Part shown: piece by piece, positions 57,314-64,000 of the stretch | Position numbering within the stretch: position 1 is the stretch's first letter | How the letters are laid out: each line of letters starts with the position of its first letter | Assembly (NCBI RefSeq): GCF_000744705.1 | Contig: NZ_JQML01000001.1 | Coordinates: 8,194,017 to 8,258,016, forward strand | DNA: 64,000 bases | Reading direction: 5' to 3' | Origin: Streptacidiphilus albus JL83 | Lineage (GTDB): Bacteria > Actinomycetota > Actinomycetes > Streptomycetales > Streptomycetaceae | Position numbers and translations under genes: made by a program | The notes under the pieces: model-generated | Databases searched by the model: none | Told to the model about the DNA's origin: nothing | The model's input: only the letters and a program-made list of their open reading frames with translations

Positions 57314-57420
57314 GGCCGTAAGTCTCCCATTCGGGGGCACCATGAATGGAGACGGTGTCGCCCAGCGTTCGACCGGGACGCACGGACGATGCGGGGCACC
57401 GACGAAGGAGACGTGGGCTG

Positions 57421-57873
57421 ATGACTGCGATTGTGTGTTTGGTGCTCTCGGCTGTCGCGGTGGTGCTGGCGGTGACGTCGGGGACGGCGCGCCGGTGGCG
57501 CCGCGCGGTGCGGTGGGCCGCCCTCGCCCTGGTGCCCACCGGCCTCTACCTGACCGGGCTGCTGACCATGTTCGACCGGATCGGCCACGCCGTCGCCGAC
57601 TGGGCCGCCAACCTGGTCTTCAACCCGGGCGTCTGGGCCGGTGCCGGGATGCTCGGCGCGGCCGCGGTGGTACTGCTGCTCACCGGCGTGGGCCGGAGCA
57701 GCGGCTCGGACAAGGCGGTCCCCAAGGCCGCCGACCGGCCCGCCGCCCCGACCGGCCGGAGCGGCAACCTGCCGGCCGTGACCGCCGCCAAGCCGGCCGG
57801 GAAGTCGGGCGCCGACGACGGCCTCGGCGACTTCGCCGACGTGGAGGAGATCCTCAAGCGCCGAGGGCTGTGA
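57421..57873 (+). CDS. Membrane protein with basic/acidic C-terminal tail
   Basis: The 150-residue protein has hydrophobic segments at residues about 2-20, 32-50 and 70-90, then a soluble tail of about 60 residues ending GDFADVEEILKRRGL. The tail motif is recurrent in small streptomycete membrane proteins, from memory. Function is unknown. Its last 20 bp overlap the convergent CGNR gene. Confidence 0.68.
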   Translation: MTAIVCLVLSAVAVVLAVTSGTARRWRRAVRWAALALVPTGLYLTGLLTMFDRIGHAVADWAANLVFNPGVWAGAGMLGAAAVVLLLTGVGRSSGSDKAVPKAADRPAAPTGRSGNLPAVTAAKPAGKSGADDGLGDFADVEEILKRRGL

Positions 57874-58468
57874 CCCCGGCGGCCTGCCCGGTCGGCTCGG
57901 CCGGACCGGCCTGCTCCGGCATGGTCCGCTGCCGCGCCCGGTACGCGGCCACGTGCAGCCGGTTGCCGCAGGTCCGGCTGTCGCAGTAGCGCCGGGAGCG
58001 GTTGCGGGACAGGTCGACGAAGACCCGGGCGCAGTCGGGGGCCTCGCAGTAGCGGAGCCGCTCCCGCTCGCCGGCGACCACGATGAAGGCCAGCGCCATC
58101 CCCGACTCCGCCGCCAGGTGCTCGGCCAGCGCCGCCCGGGGGGCGAAGTAGTGCATGTGCCAGCCGTGGCCGTCGTGGTTGGTCAGCCGGGGGGTCGTGC
58201 CCGCCCGCGCCACCAGCGCGTTCACCTGCTGTGCCGCCGCCTCCGGAGTGCCGGCCCGGAAGATCGCGTGCAGTTCGGTGCGGACCCGCCGGACCGCCGC
58301 CAGATCGGCCTCGGTCAGCGCGGCCACCTCGACGATCTCGGACCGCGCCACGAAGCCGTGCAGTGCCGCCAGGTCCGCCAGTCCCTCGTGCCCGCACACG
58401 TCCGGCGCGGTGTTCAGCAGGTCCACCAGTGCGTCGAGTGCGCACTGGGTGTCATGGGTGACCAACAC
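57854..58468 (-). CDS. CGNR zinc-finger / ABATE-domain transcriptional regulator
   Basis: The 204-residue protein has an N-terminal ABATE domain (ALDALVDLLNTAPD; VRTELHAIF) presumed to bind a stress ligand. The C-terminal CGNR zinc finger reads RYCEAPDCARVFVD, then RRYCDSRTCGNR, with the four zinc cysteines present. GTG start at 58468 with AGGGGG upstream. The region further 5' is open but contains the ssgB terminator and is not coding. Confidence 0.85.
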   Translation of the reverse strand: MLVTHDTQCALDALVDLLNTAPDVCGHEGLADLAALHGFVARSEIVEVAALTEADLAAVRRVRTELHAIFRAGTPEAAAQQVNALVARAGTTPRLTNHDGHGWHMHYFAPRAALAEHLAAESGMALAFIVVAGERERLRYCEAPDCARVFVDLSRNRSRRYCDSRTCGNRLHVAAYRARQRTMPEQAGPAEPTGQAAGVTALGA

Positions 58469-58589
58469 GTCGGGACCCCCTGGCCCGTCATGCCCGAGCC
58501 CTGTCCTGGCCGGGTCCTGGACGGGTGACTCTACCGTCGCGATGCCGCGTCCGGTGCAAGGCGCAGGCGGGCGGCGCGCCATGCCGAAA

Positions 58590-58622
58590 CCGCCGTCGTC
58601 CGGGGGGAGTGGACGACGGCGG
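58590..58622 (-). terminator. ssgB terminator hairpin
   Basis: CCGCCGTCGTCC and its exact complement form a 12-bp stem with a 9-nt loop 68 bp after the ssgB stop. It separates ssgB from the CGNR gene on the same strand. Confidence 0.78.
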
Positions 58623-58690
58623 CACGGGACGGTGTGCGGTCCGTGCCCCCGAGTAGACACGGCGCCGCACGGTAGGAGGGAAGGACCGTT

Positions 58691-59104
58691 TCAGCTCTCC
58701 GCGAGGATGTGCGAGAGCTCCCGGTCCAGATCGAAGTGACGGTGCTCGGTACCGGGGGGAACCGCGGCATCCGTCCGCTTGAGGAAGGACTCCAGCGCAC
58801 GCGCCGGGGCTTCCAGCAGGGCCTCTCCTTCCGGAGAGCTCAGGGCGATGCAGACGACGCCTTGTCCGTGGCTGCGGGAGGGCCAGACACGGACGTCGCC
58901 GGTCCCGGTCGGCCGGTGCAGCCCCTCCGCGAGGAGGTCTCGGGCGAAGACCCAGTCGACGGTTTCGTCGGCGCCCGTGTGGAAGGTGGCATGCACGGCA
59001 TAGGGGTCGGCGGTGTCGTAGCGCAGGCCCGCGGGGACGGGCAGGGAAGACTCGCTAGACACGATGAGGCGCAGGTGCAGCTCGCAACTGACCGTGGTGT
59101 TCAT
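58691..59104 (-). CDS. ssgB: SsgB sporulation-specific cell-division activator
   Basis: The 137-residue protein matches SsgB almost throughout, for example MNTTVSCELHLRLIVSSESS, PYAVHATFHTGADETVDWVF and HFDLDRELSHILAES. SsgB, brought to septum sites by SsgA, recruits FtsZ during sporulation in aerial hyphae. Residue 128 is Arg here; from memory this position (Thr or Gln in Streptomyces) has been tied to growth type. S. coelicolor ssgB is under sigma-H control; a weak candidate site lies upstream. The gene stands alone. Confidence 0.96.
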   Translation of the reverse strand: MNTTVSCELHLRLIVSSESSLPVPAGLRYDTADPYAVHATFHTGADETVDWVFARDLLAEGLHRPTGTGDVRVWPSRSHGQGVVCIALSSPEGEALLEAPARALESFLKRTDAAVPPGTEHRHFDLDRELSHILAES

Positions 59105-59161
59105 AAGCGCCAGGGCCTTTCGCTCAGTGTGCGCTCGGGGATCGCACGTCGGCGAACGGAC

Positions 59162-59188
59162 CATCCCACCAGTGGGACCGGTGTAAAC
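59162..59188 (-). promoter_or_regulatory. Weak candidate sigma-H-type promoter of ssgB
   Basis: On the minus strand GTTTAC (59188-59183), a 15-bp spacer and GGGATG (59167-59162) recall stress-sigma promoters (GNNT-N14-16-GGGTAC/T), with mismatches in the second box and one extra base of spacing. It would start transcription about 50 bp before ssgB. Confidence 0.25.
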
Positions 59189-59371
59189 CCCTCTGTCCCG
59201 ATTAGTACGCACCTGGTACCCCTTCCGGAGCATCGGCCCCACCTGCACCGCAGTCCCCTCGGGGCTCCTCGGGCCCCGTGCGTCGGCCTGCGGCGGCGCC
59301 GGACGCAAGATCGACGGCGGTTTCGGAGCACTCCCGGGCATGCGGTAAGGTTTTCCTTGTCAGTCCAGCCC

Positions 59372-59443
59372 GCGCGATTAGCTCAGTGGGAGAGCGCTCC
59401 GTTCACACCGGAGAGGTCGCTGGTTCGAACCCAGCATTGCGCA
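59372..59443 (+). tRNA. tRNA-Val (CAC)
   Basis: A 72-nt cloverleaf starts GCGCGATTAGCTCAG with anticodon arm CTCCG-TTCACAC-CGGAG (CAC). T arm GCTGG-TTCGAAC-CCAGC. No CCA is encoded. Confidence 0.97.
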
Positions 59444-59588
59444 CATCTGTTCGAAGCCCCGTCGGCCCATGGCCGGCGGGGCTTGGTCGTTTCCGGCGGC
59501 GACGTCGCCGGGAAAGCGGCCGGGAAAGGGCAGGGGAATGGATTTAGTCCCCGAGCAGCAGCAATGCTAATGTTCTCTTCGTTGCCCC

Positions 59589-59660
59589 GCGCGATTAGCT
59601 CAGTGGGAGAGCGCTCCGTTCACACCGGAGAGGTCGCTGGTTCGAACCCAGCATTGCGCA
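59589..59660 (+). tRNA. tRNA-Val (CAC), second copy
   Basis: Identical to the gene at 59372-59443 over the full 72 nt, but the 145-bp spacer between them is not duplicated. It is followed by a very strong hairpin. Confidence 0.97.
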
Positions 59661-59665
59661 CCGTG

Positions 59666-59707
59666 AAACGCCGGAAGGCCCCTCGATCGAGGGGCCTTCC
59701 GGCGTTT
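59666..59707. terminator. Perfect 42-bp palindromic terminator
   Basis: AAACGCCGGAAGGCCCCTCG (59666-59685) and its complement, meeting at TCGA with virtually no loop, form a perfect 21-bp inverted repeat. A-tracts and T-tracts at either end make it a good bidirectional terminator for the tRNA and the convergent exonuclease gene. Confidence 0.9.
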
Positions 59708-59737
59708 CCGGGCGTCGCAACCGCGGCTGACGGCTGC

Positions 59738-60463
59738 TCAGGCCGCCTGGTCCAGCTGCCGCCGCAGCGGCCAGGCGGTGTCGACCAGCTCCGGCGAACC
59801 GCTGTCGGTGAACCACCGCTGCAGGCCCCGGGCCTGGGCCGCGTGCCAGAGCGCCTGCCGCAGGTGCAGCTCGGCCGGCGTCAGCCCGGCCAGCCGCTCC
59901 GCGTAGCGGCGGCCGATCGCCCGGGTCAGCTCCAGCGCGGCGGTCGCGTCCGCCGCCGCGTCGTGGGCGTCCTCCAGCGGGACGCCGTAGTGCTCGCACA
60001 GGTCGGCCAGCCGGCGGCGGCCCTTGCGGTAGCGGTCCAGGTGCTTGTCCAGCACCCGCGGGTCCAGCACCAGCAGCGGCGCGCCGGACAGGACGTCGGT
60101 CAGCGACACGCCCCGGTGCCGTCGCAACTCCCGGTCCAGCAGCGTCAGATCGTAGGGGGCGTTCATCACCACCAGCGGCAGCCCCTGCCGGGCGCATTCG
60201 GCCAGCGCCCGGGCCACCTCCGCGACCACCAGCCCCACCGGTCGCCCGTGGCTCCGCGCCCACTCGTCGGTCAGGCCGTTCACCGCCGTCGCTCCCGCCG
60301 GGATCGGCACTCCCGGATCGGCGGCCCAGTCCTGCCGCAGCACCCCGCCGCCGCCCGCCTGCTGCACCACCAGCGCGGCCGTCACGATCCGGTCCTGCTC
60401 CACATCGACACCGGTGGTCTCGGTGTCGAAGGAGGCGAGCGCCCCCTCGTACCAGTGAGTCAT
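59738..60463 (-). CDS. DEDDh 3'-5' exonuclease (DnaQ-like)
   Basis: This 241-residue exonuclease has ExoI FDTETTG (Asp, Glu), ExoII NAPYDLTLLD and ExoIII HDAAADATAAL (His, Asp), the complete DEDDh metal site. It resembles DNA polymerase III epsilon but lacks a polymerase-binding tail, so a repair or RNA-trimming role is possible. GGGGAG precedes the ATG at 60463. Confidence 0.9.
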   Translation of the reverse strand: MTHWYEGALASFDTETTGVDVEQDRIVTAALVVQQAGGGGVLRQDWAADPGVPIPAGATAVNGLTDEWARSHGRPVGLVVAEVARALAECARQGLPLVVMNAPYDLTLLDRELRRHRGVSLTDVLSGAPLLVLDPRVLDKHLDRYRKGRRRLADLCEHYGVPLEDAHDAAADATAALELTRAIGRRYAERLAGLTPAELHLRQALWHAAQARGLQRWFTDSGSPELVDTAWPLRRQLDQAA

Positions 60464-60643
60464 GGCGGCCTCCCCGCGACGACCACCACCGCCGGTGGTC
60501 ACACTGTGCTGATACCCGATCACCTGGTGTTCTGAACCCTGCTGACGGCCAGGCAGTTTCGCCGCGCTTTCGGGCGGAGATGACTACAGGTGACGGCCCG
60601 TCCGGTCGGAACGGCCGGCCGTCGCTCACGGGGACGGCAGCCA

Positions 60644-61225
60644 ATGGCGCTGACACAACCCGGCCCGGACGCCACGCCTCCGCAGTGGAGCGCAGCCGGA
60701 TCGGGACAATCGATGCGGGGTCAACTCGCGGTCACCTCCTGCATGGAGACGCTCCAGGTGGGATATCTGCACGCGGTCGCCGCGGCGGCGGGCTGCGCGC
60801 TCGCCTCGCCCTTCCCGGACAACGGCATCGACTGGCACGTCAGCCACGGCAGTTCCGCGCACACGGTCGACGACGAGGCCACTATCAAGGTTCAACTGAA
60901 GTGCACCCACCAGATCCCGCCGAATCCACCCGGAAGCCACTTCAGCTTCACCCTGGACAACGACCACCTGCGGAAGCTCGCCCAGAGCCGGGTCGCCGTG
61001 CACAAGATCCTGGTGGTGATGCTGGTCCCGCGGGAGATCGACCAGTGGCTGGTGGCCGGTCCTGACCGGCTTGAGCTGCGGCACTGCTGCTACTGGGTCA
61101 ACCTCGCCGGTCAACCCGTCACCGGCAGGCGCCGGACGAATGTCCGGATACCGACGGGCCAGGTCTTCGACGACCGCGCGCTGTGCGCCATCATGGCGCG
61201 TGTGGGGGCAGGTGAACGACCATGA
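60644..61225 (+). CDS. DUF4365-domain protein
   Basis: The 193-residue protein has the DUF4365 pattern: RGQLAVTSCMETLQVGYLH, AAAAGCALASPFPDNGIDWH and HKILVVMLVPREIDQWL. The fold is thought to be nuclease-like (PD-(D/E)xK related): candidate acidic residues lie in DNGIDW and VQLKC. No activity is established. A GTG at 60590 is an alternative start. It lies 29 bp before the next gene. Confidence 0.82.
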   Translation: MALTQPGPDATPPQWSAAGSGQSMRGQLAVTSCMETLQVGYLHAVAAAAGCALASPFPDNGIDWHVSHGSSAHTVDDEATIKVQLKCTHQIPPNPPGSHFSFTLDNDHLRKLAQSRVAVHKILVVMLVPREIDQWLVAGPDRLELRHCCYWVNLAGQPVTGRRRTNVRIPTGQVFDDRALCAIMARVGAGERP

Positions 61226-61253
61226 GGCGACCGGCCCGCACGGGAGGGAAGGC

Positions 61254-62489
61254 GTGACGGCAATGCGGCGCGACACCCGACCAGAGGCAGTCGACCCGGT
61301 ACGGGCACGGACGGCCCGGGCGCGCCGCGCCCCGGCGGGCGACCCACCCGAGGGACCGCCGCTGCCCGATCCCGCGCGCGTCGACCCGGACGTCCTGCTC
61401 ACCCTGCTGGCCCGGCACGGCTGGTGCCGCCACGGCGGGGCCGGCGGCCGGTACAGCCGCTGGACGCCGCCGGACGACCGGGAGCCCGACACCAGCCTGC
61501 TGGTCCCGGCCGACCGCGCCTTCGACGACAGCGCCGACCTGCTGGAGGAGGCCCTGGCCGCGCTGGCGCGCTCCGGAGTCGCCTCCGCCCAGGCGATCCT
61601 GACCGCGCTGCTGGTACCCGGGGACGAGGTGCACTGGCGGCGCGAGGTTCCCGGCGTCGGCGGGGCCGTGCCCTGGGCCAGCGAGGCGGGACTGCGCGCC
61701 GCGGCGACCGCGATGCTGGCCGCCGCCGCCAAGGCCGGGCGCGCCCGCGCCGCCTACTTCGGCGCCCGCTTCGACAGCCACGCCGCCGAGTTCCTGGACC
61801 GGGTGCTGGTCGTCGCCCCGGGCACCGGGGCCGGGCTGCTGACCGCCTACACCGAGGCCCCCGAGGACCGCCCGGCCACCACCACCCTGGTCCGGGCGCT
61901 GGAGGCGATGCGCGACGCGGTCGACTACCAGCGCACCACCGGCCGGATCGACGCCTTTGACAACGGGGTGCGGCTCGGTGTCAGCTGCGAGCTGATCGGT
62001 TCCGTCGTCCAACTGGTGCGCGGCAGCGAGGGCGCGGAGATCGCGCTGTCCTGGGCCCCGAGCGTCGGCGTCCCGCACGGCTTCGGCAACCGGCGGCAGC
62101 TGCTGGAGTTCTCCCCGGGCGACCTGCCCGCGCTGGAGGCGGCGGGGGAGCGGCTGGAGCACATCGAACCGGCGGTCGAGGTCGAGGTCACCGGCGCGGT
62201 GGTCCGGCTGAAGCGGCAGCAGCTCTCCGGCAGCGGCGTGGTCCGGCTGCGGGTACTCTCCGGCGCCGACGTCGACGAGGTCAGGGTCAGGCTGGACGAG
62301 GACGGCTACCGGCTGGCGGTCGAGGCCCACCTGGCCGGCACCCCGGTCCGGCTGCGCGGGCGGCTGGAGCGCAAGGGCGGCTTCCGCCGGCTGAGCGAGC
62401 CCTCGGCGCCGGCCGTGGTCGAACTCGACGACGCGGAGCGCGAACGGATGCTCAAGGCCCTGCGGGTCGCGGACGCCGCCGAGGGGTGA
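61254..62489 (+). CDS. Conserved hypothetical actinobacterial protein
   Basis: The 411-residue protein has no recognised domain. The N-terminus is basic and disordered; an Ala-rich helical region ([47 protein letters not shown]) follows, and the C-terminal third is strand-rich with regular acidic and basic alternation. No signal peptide. GGGAGGGAA precedes GTG 61254 (ATG 61263 possible). It probably forms an operon with the DUF4365 gene. Confidence 0.7.
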   Translation: MTAMRRDTRPEAVDPVRARTARARRAPAGDPPEGPPLPDPARVDPDVLLTLLARHGWCRHGGAGGRYSRWTPPDDREPDTSLLVPADRAFDDSADLLEEALAALARSGVASAQAILTALLVPGDEVHWRREVPGVGGAVPWASEAGLRAAATAMLAAAAKAGRARAAYFGARFDSHAAEFLDRVLVVAPGTGAGLLTAYTEAPEDRPATTTLVRALEAMRDAVDYQRTTGRIDAFDNGVRLGVSCELIGSVVQLVRGSEGAEIALSWAPSVGVPHGFGNRRQLLEFSPGDLPALEAAGERLEHIEPAVEVEVTGAVVRLKRQQLSGSGVVRLRVLSGADVDEVRVRLDEDGYRLAVEAHLAGTPVRLRGRLERKGGFRRLSEPSAPAVVELDDAERERMLKALRVADAAEG

Positions 62490-62581
62490 CGCGTGCGCGG
62501 GCGGGGGCGGGGGCTCGGTACCATCGTGACCGCAGCACCATCGCTGCCCATGCAGGTAAAGCCGAGAGTCAGGAGAGTCCG

Positions 62582-64000
62582 GTGTCGGACGTCCGTGTGA
62601 TCATCAGCCGCGAACCCGATCGGGAAGAGCGCGTGGTGACCACGGGCACTACGGCGGCGGAGCTCTTTCCCGGTGAGCGCGCGGTCATCGCGGCCCGGGT
62701 CGGCGGCGAGCTGAAGGACCTGGCCCACGTCCTGGCCGACGGCGACGAGGTCGAGCCGGTCGCGATCGACAGCGCCGACGGCCTGTCGATCCTGCGCCAC
62801 TCCACCGCCCACATCATGGCCCAGGCCGTGCAGGAGATCTTCCCCGAGGCCAAGCTCGGCATCGGCCCGCCGGTCAAGGACGGCTTCTACTACGACTTCG
62901 ACGTCGCCAAGCCGTTCACCCCGGAGGACCTCAAGGCCGTCGAGAAGAAGATGACCGAGATCATCAAGCGCGGGCAGAAGTTCTCCCGCCGCGCGGTGAC
63001 CGACGAGGCCGCCCGCGAGGAGCTGGCGAACGAGCCCTACAAGCTGGAGCTGATCGGCCTCAAGGGCGGCGCGACCAGCGACGACGGCGCGGACGTCGAG
63101 GTCGGCGGCGCCGAGCTCACCATCTACGACAACCTGGACCCGAAGAGCGGCGAGCTCTGCTGGAAGGACCTGTGCCGGGGCCCGCACCTGCCCAGCACCC
63201 GGATCCCGGCGTTCAAGCTGATGCGCAGCGCCGCCGCCTACTGGCGCGGCAGCGAGAAGAACCCGATGCTGCAGCGCATCTACGGGACCGCCTGGGCGAC
63301 CAAGGACGACCTCAAGGCGCACCTGGACTTCCTGGAGGAGGCCGCCAAGCGCGACCACCGCAAGCTCGGCAACGAGCTCGACCTCTTCTCGATCCCGGAC
63401 GAGATCGGCTCGGGCCTCGCGGTCTTCCACCCCAAGGGCGGCATCATGCGCCGCGCCATGGAGGACTACTCGCGGAAGCGGCACGAGGAGGCGGACTACG
63501 AGTTCGTCTACACCCCGCACGCGACCAAGGGCGCGCTCTTCGAGAAGTCCGGCCACCTGGACTGGTACGCCGACGGCATGTACCCGCCCATGCAGCTGGA
63601 CGAGGGCGTGGACTACTACCTCAAGCCCATGAACTGCCCCATGCACAACCTGATCTTCGACGCCCGGGGCCGTTCCTACCGCGAACTGCCGCTGCGGCTC
63701 TTCGAGTTCGGCACGGTCTACCGCTACGAGAAGTCCGGCGTGGTGCACGGCCTGACCCGCGCCCGGGGCTTCACCCAGGACGACGCGCACATCTACTGCA
63801 CCCGCGAGCAGATGGCCGAGGAGCTCGACTCCACTCTGACCTTCGTGCTCGACCTGCTCCGCGACTACGGCCTGACCGACTTCTACCTGGAGCTCTCCAC
63901 CAAGGACGAGACCAAGTTCGTCGGCTCGGACGAGGCGTGGGAGGAGGCGACCGAGACCCTGCGCAAGGCCGCCGAGAAGCAGGGCCTGCCGCTGACCCCC
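62582..64000 (+). CDS. thrS: Threonine-tRNA ligase (3' partial)
   Basis: 473 codons are visible and the frame runs off the right edge. An N-terminal TGS domain is followed by the editing domain ([20 protein letters not shown]) with zinc-type His/Cys residues ([13 protein letters not shown]), then the class II core: motif 2 [24 protein letters not shown] and [11 protein letters not shown] start; AGGAGAG lies just upstream. The product charges tRNA-Thr and clears Ser-tRNA-Thr. Confidence 0.96.
   Translation, partial: MSDVRVIISREPDREERVVTTGTTAAELFPGERAVIAARVGGELKDLAHVLADGDEVEPVAIDSADGLSILRHSTAHIMAQAVQEIFPEAKLGIGPPVKDGFYYDFDVAKPFTPEDLKAVEKKMTEIIKRGQKFSRRAVTDEAAREELANEPYKLELIGLKGGATSDDGADVEVGGAELTIYDNLDPKSGELCWKDLCRGPHLPSTRIPAFKLMRSAAAYWRGSEKNPMLQRIYGTAWATKDDLKAHLDFLEEAAKRDHRKLGNELDLFSIPDEIGSGLAVFHPKGGIMRRAMEDYSRKRHEEADYEFVYTPHATKGALFEKSGHLDWYADGMYPPMQLDEGVDYYLKPMNCPMHNLIFDARGRSYRELPLRLFEFGTVYRYEKSGVVHGLTRARGFTQDDAHIYCTREQMAEELDSTLTFVLDLLRDYGLTDFYLELSTKDETKFVGSDEAWEEATETLRKAAEKQGLPLTP

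Noticed and set aside
57854-58660. 268-residue version of the CGNR protein
   Set aside because: The extra N-terminal stretch covers the ssgB terminator hairpin, while GTG 58468 has a ribosome site and begins at the domain boundary.

Overview
The window is high-GC actinobacterial DNA, most likely from a member of the Streptomycetaceae (Streptomyces, Kitasatospora or Streptacidiphilus). The strongest marker is an SsgB protein at 58691-59104, which is confined to morphologically complex, sporulating actinomycetes. Gene content (pheST, argCJBDR, ssgB, thrS), GTG starts, ATGA-type translational coupling and GC-rich hairpin terminators agree with this. No insertion sequence, prophage, CRISPR array or replication origin was seen.

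Layout. 1-5700: a partial SpoU rRNA methyltransferase, a PAS-type sensor kinase and pheS-pheT. 5800-11100: a CzrA/NmtR-type metal sensor behind a methyltransferase, a HipA-like kinase, a sortase-anchored surface protein with an LAPTG signal, and an S41 peptidase divergent from an ArsR-type regulator. 11200-16100: an SOS-box-preceded dnaE2-imuB mutasome pair. 16100-18560: a stand-alone hemC between two small paralogous proteins. 18560-20570: a Ro60/Rsr protein gene preceded by two tRNA-mimicking Y RNA genes. 20660-24360: small enzymes (GNAT, CutA, hydroxybutyryl-CoA dehydrogenase, SDR). 24390-33280: a nearly complete arginine regulon, argCJBDR then argGH, with ARG boxes overlapping both promoters. 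33400-35540: a sigma-like protein and two acetyltransferases, one behind a structured leader. 35600-42240: cobalamin genes cobL, a bluB-cobT fusion with a very long disordered N-terminus, and cysG. 42260-45570: an rRNA methyltransferase, a small acidic protein and a membrane Ser/Thr kinase. 45730-52740: a divergent biosynthetic locus. 53190-53720: five tRNA genes. 54020-64000: pabB-pabC, DsbA-like, CGNR, ssgB, two tRNA-Val genes, an exonuclease, DUF4365 and thrS (partial).

Two regions stand out. First, the Ro60 gene sits directly downstream of two about 145-nt RNAs whose ends pair to a terminal stem and whose interior carries T-arm-like and D-arm-like hairpins in circularly permuted order, as in bacterial YrlA-type Y RNAs. 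Second, 45736-52691 looks like a small terpenoid gene cluster. Leftward it encodes an acyl carrier protein, a ketosynthase and a WS/DGAT-type acyltransferase. Rightward it encodes a Nudix hydrolase, a DxDD class II terpene cyclase and a cytochrome P450. Together they suggest a cyclised, dephosphorylated, oxidised and acylated terpene, a combination I do not recognise from a characterised pathway.

All functional calls rest on reading translated motifs by eye. No database search was run, and starts were picked from Shine-Dalgarno sequence, overlap and family length.
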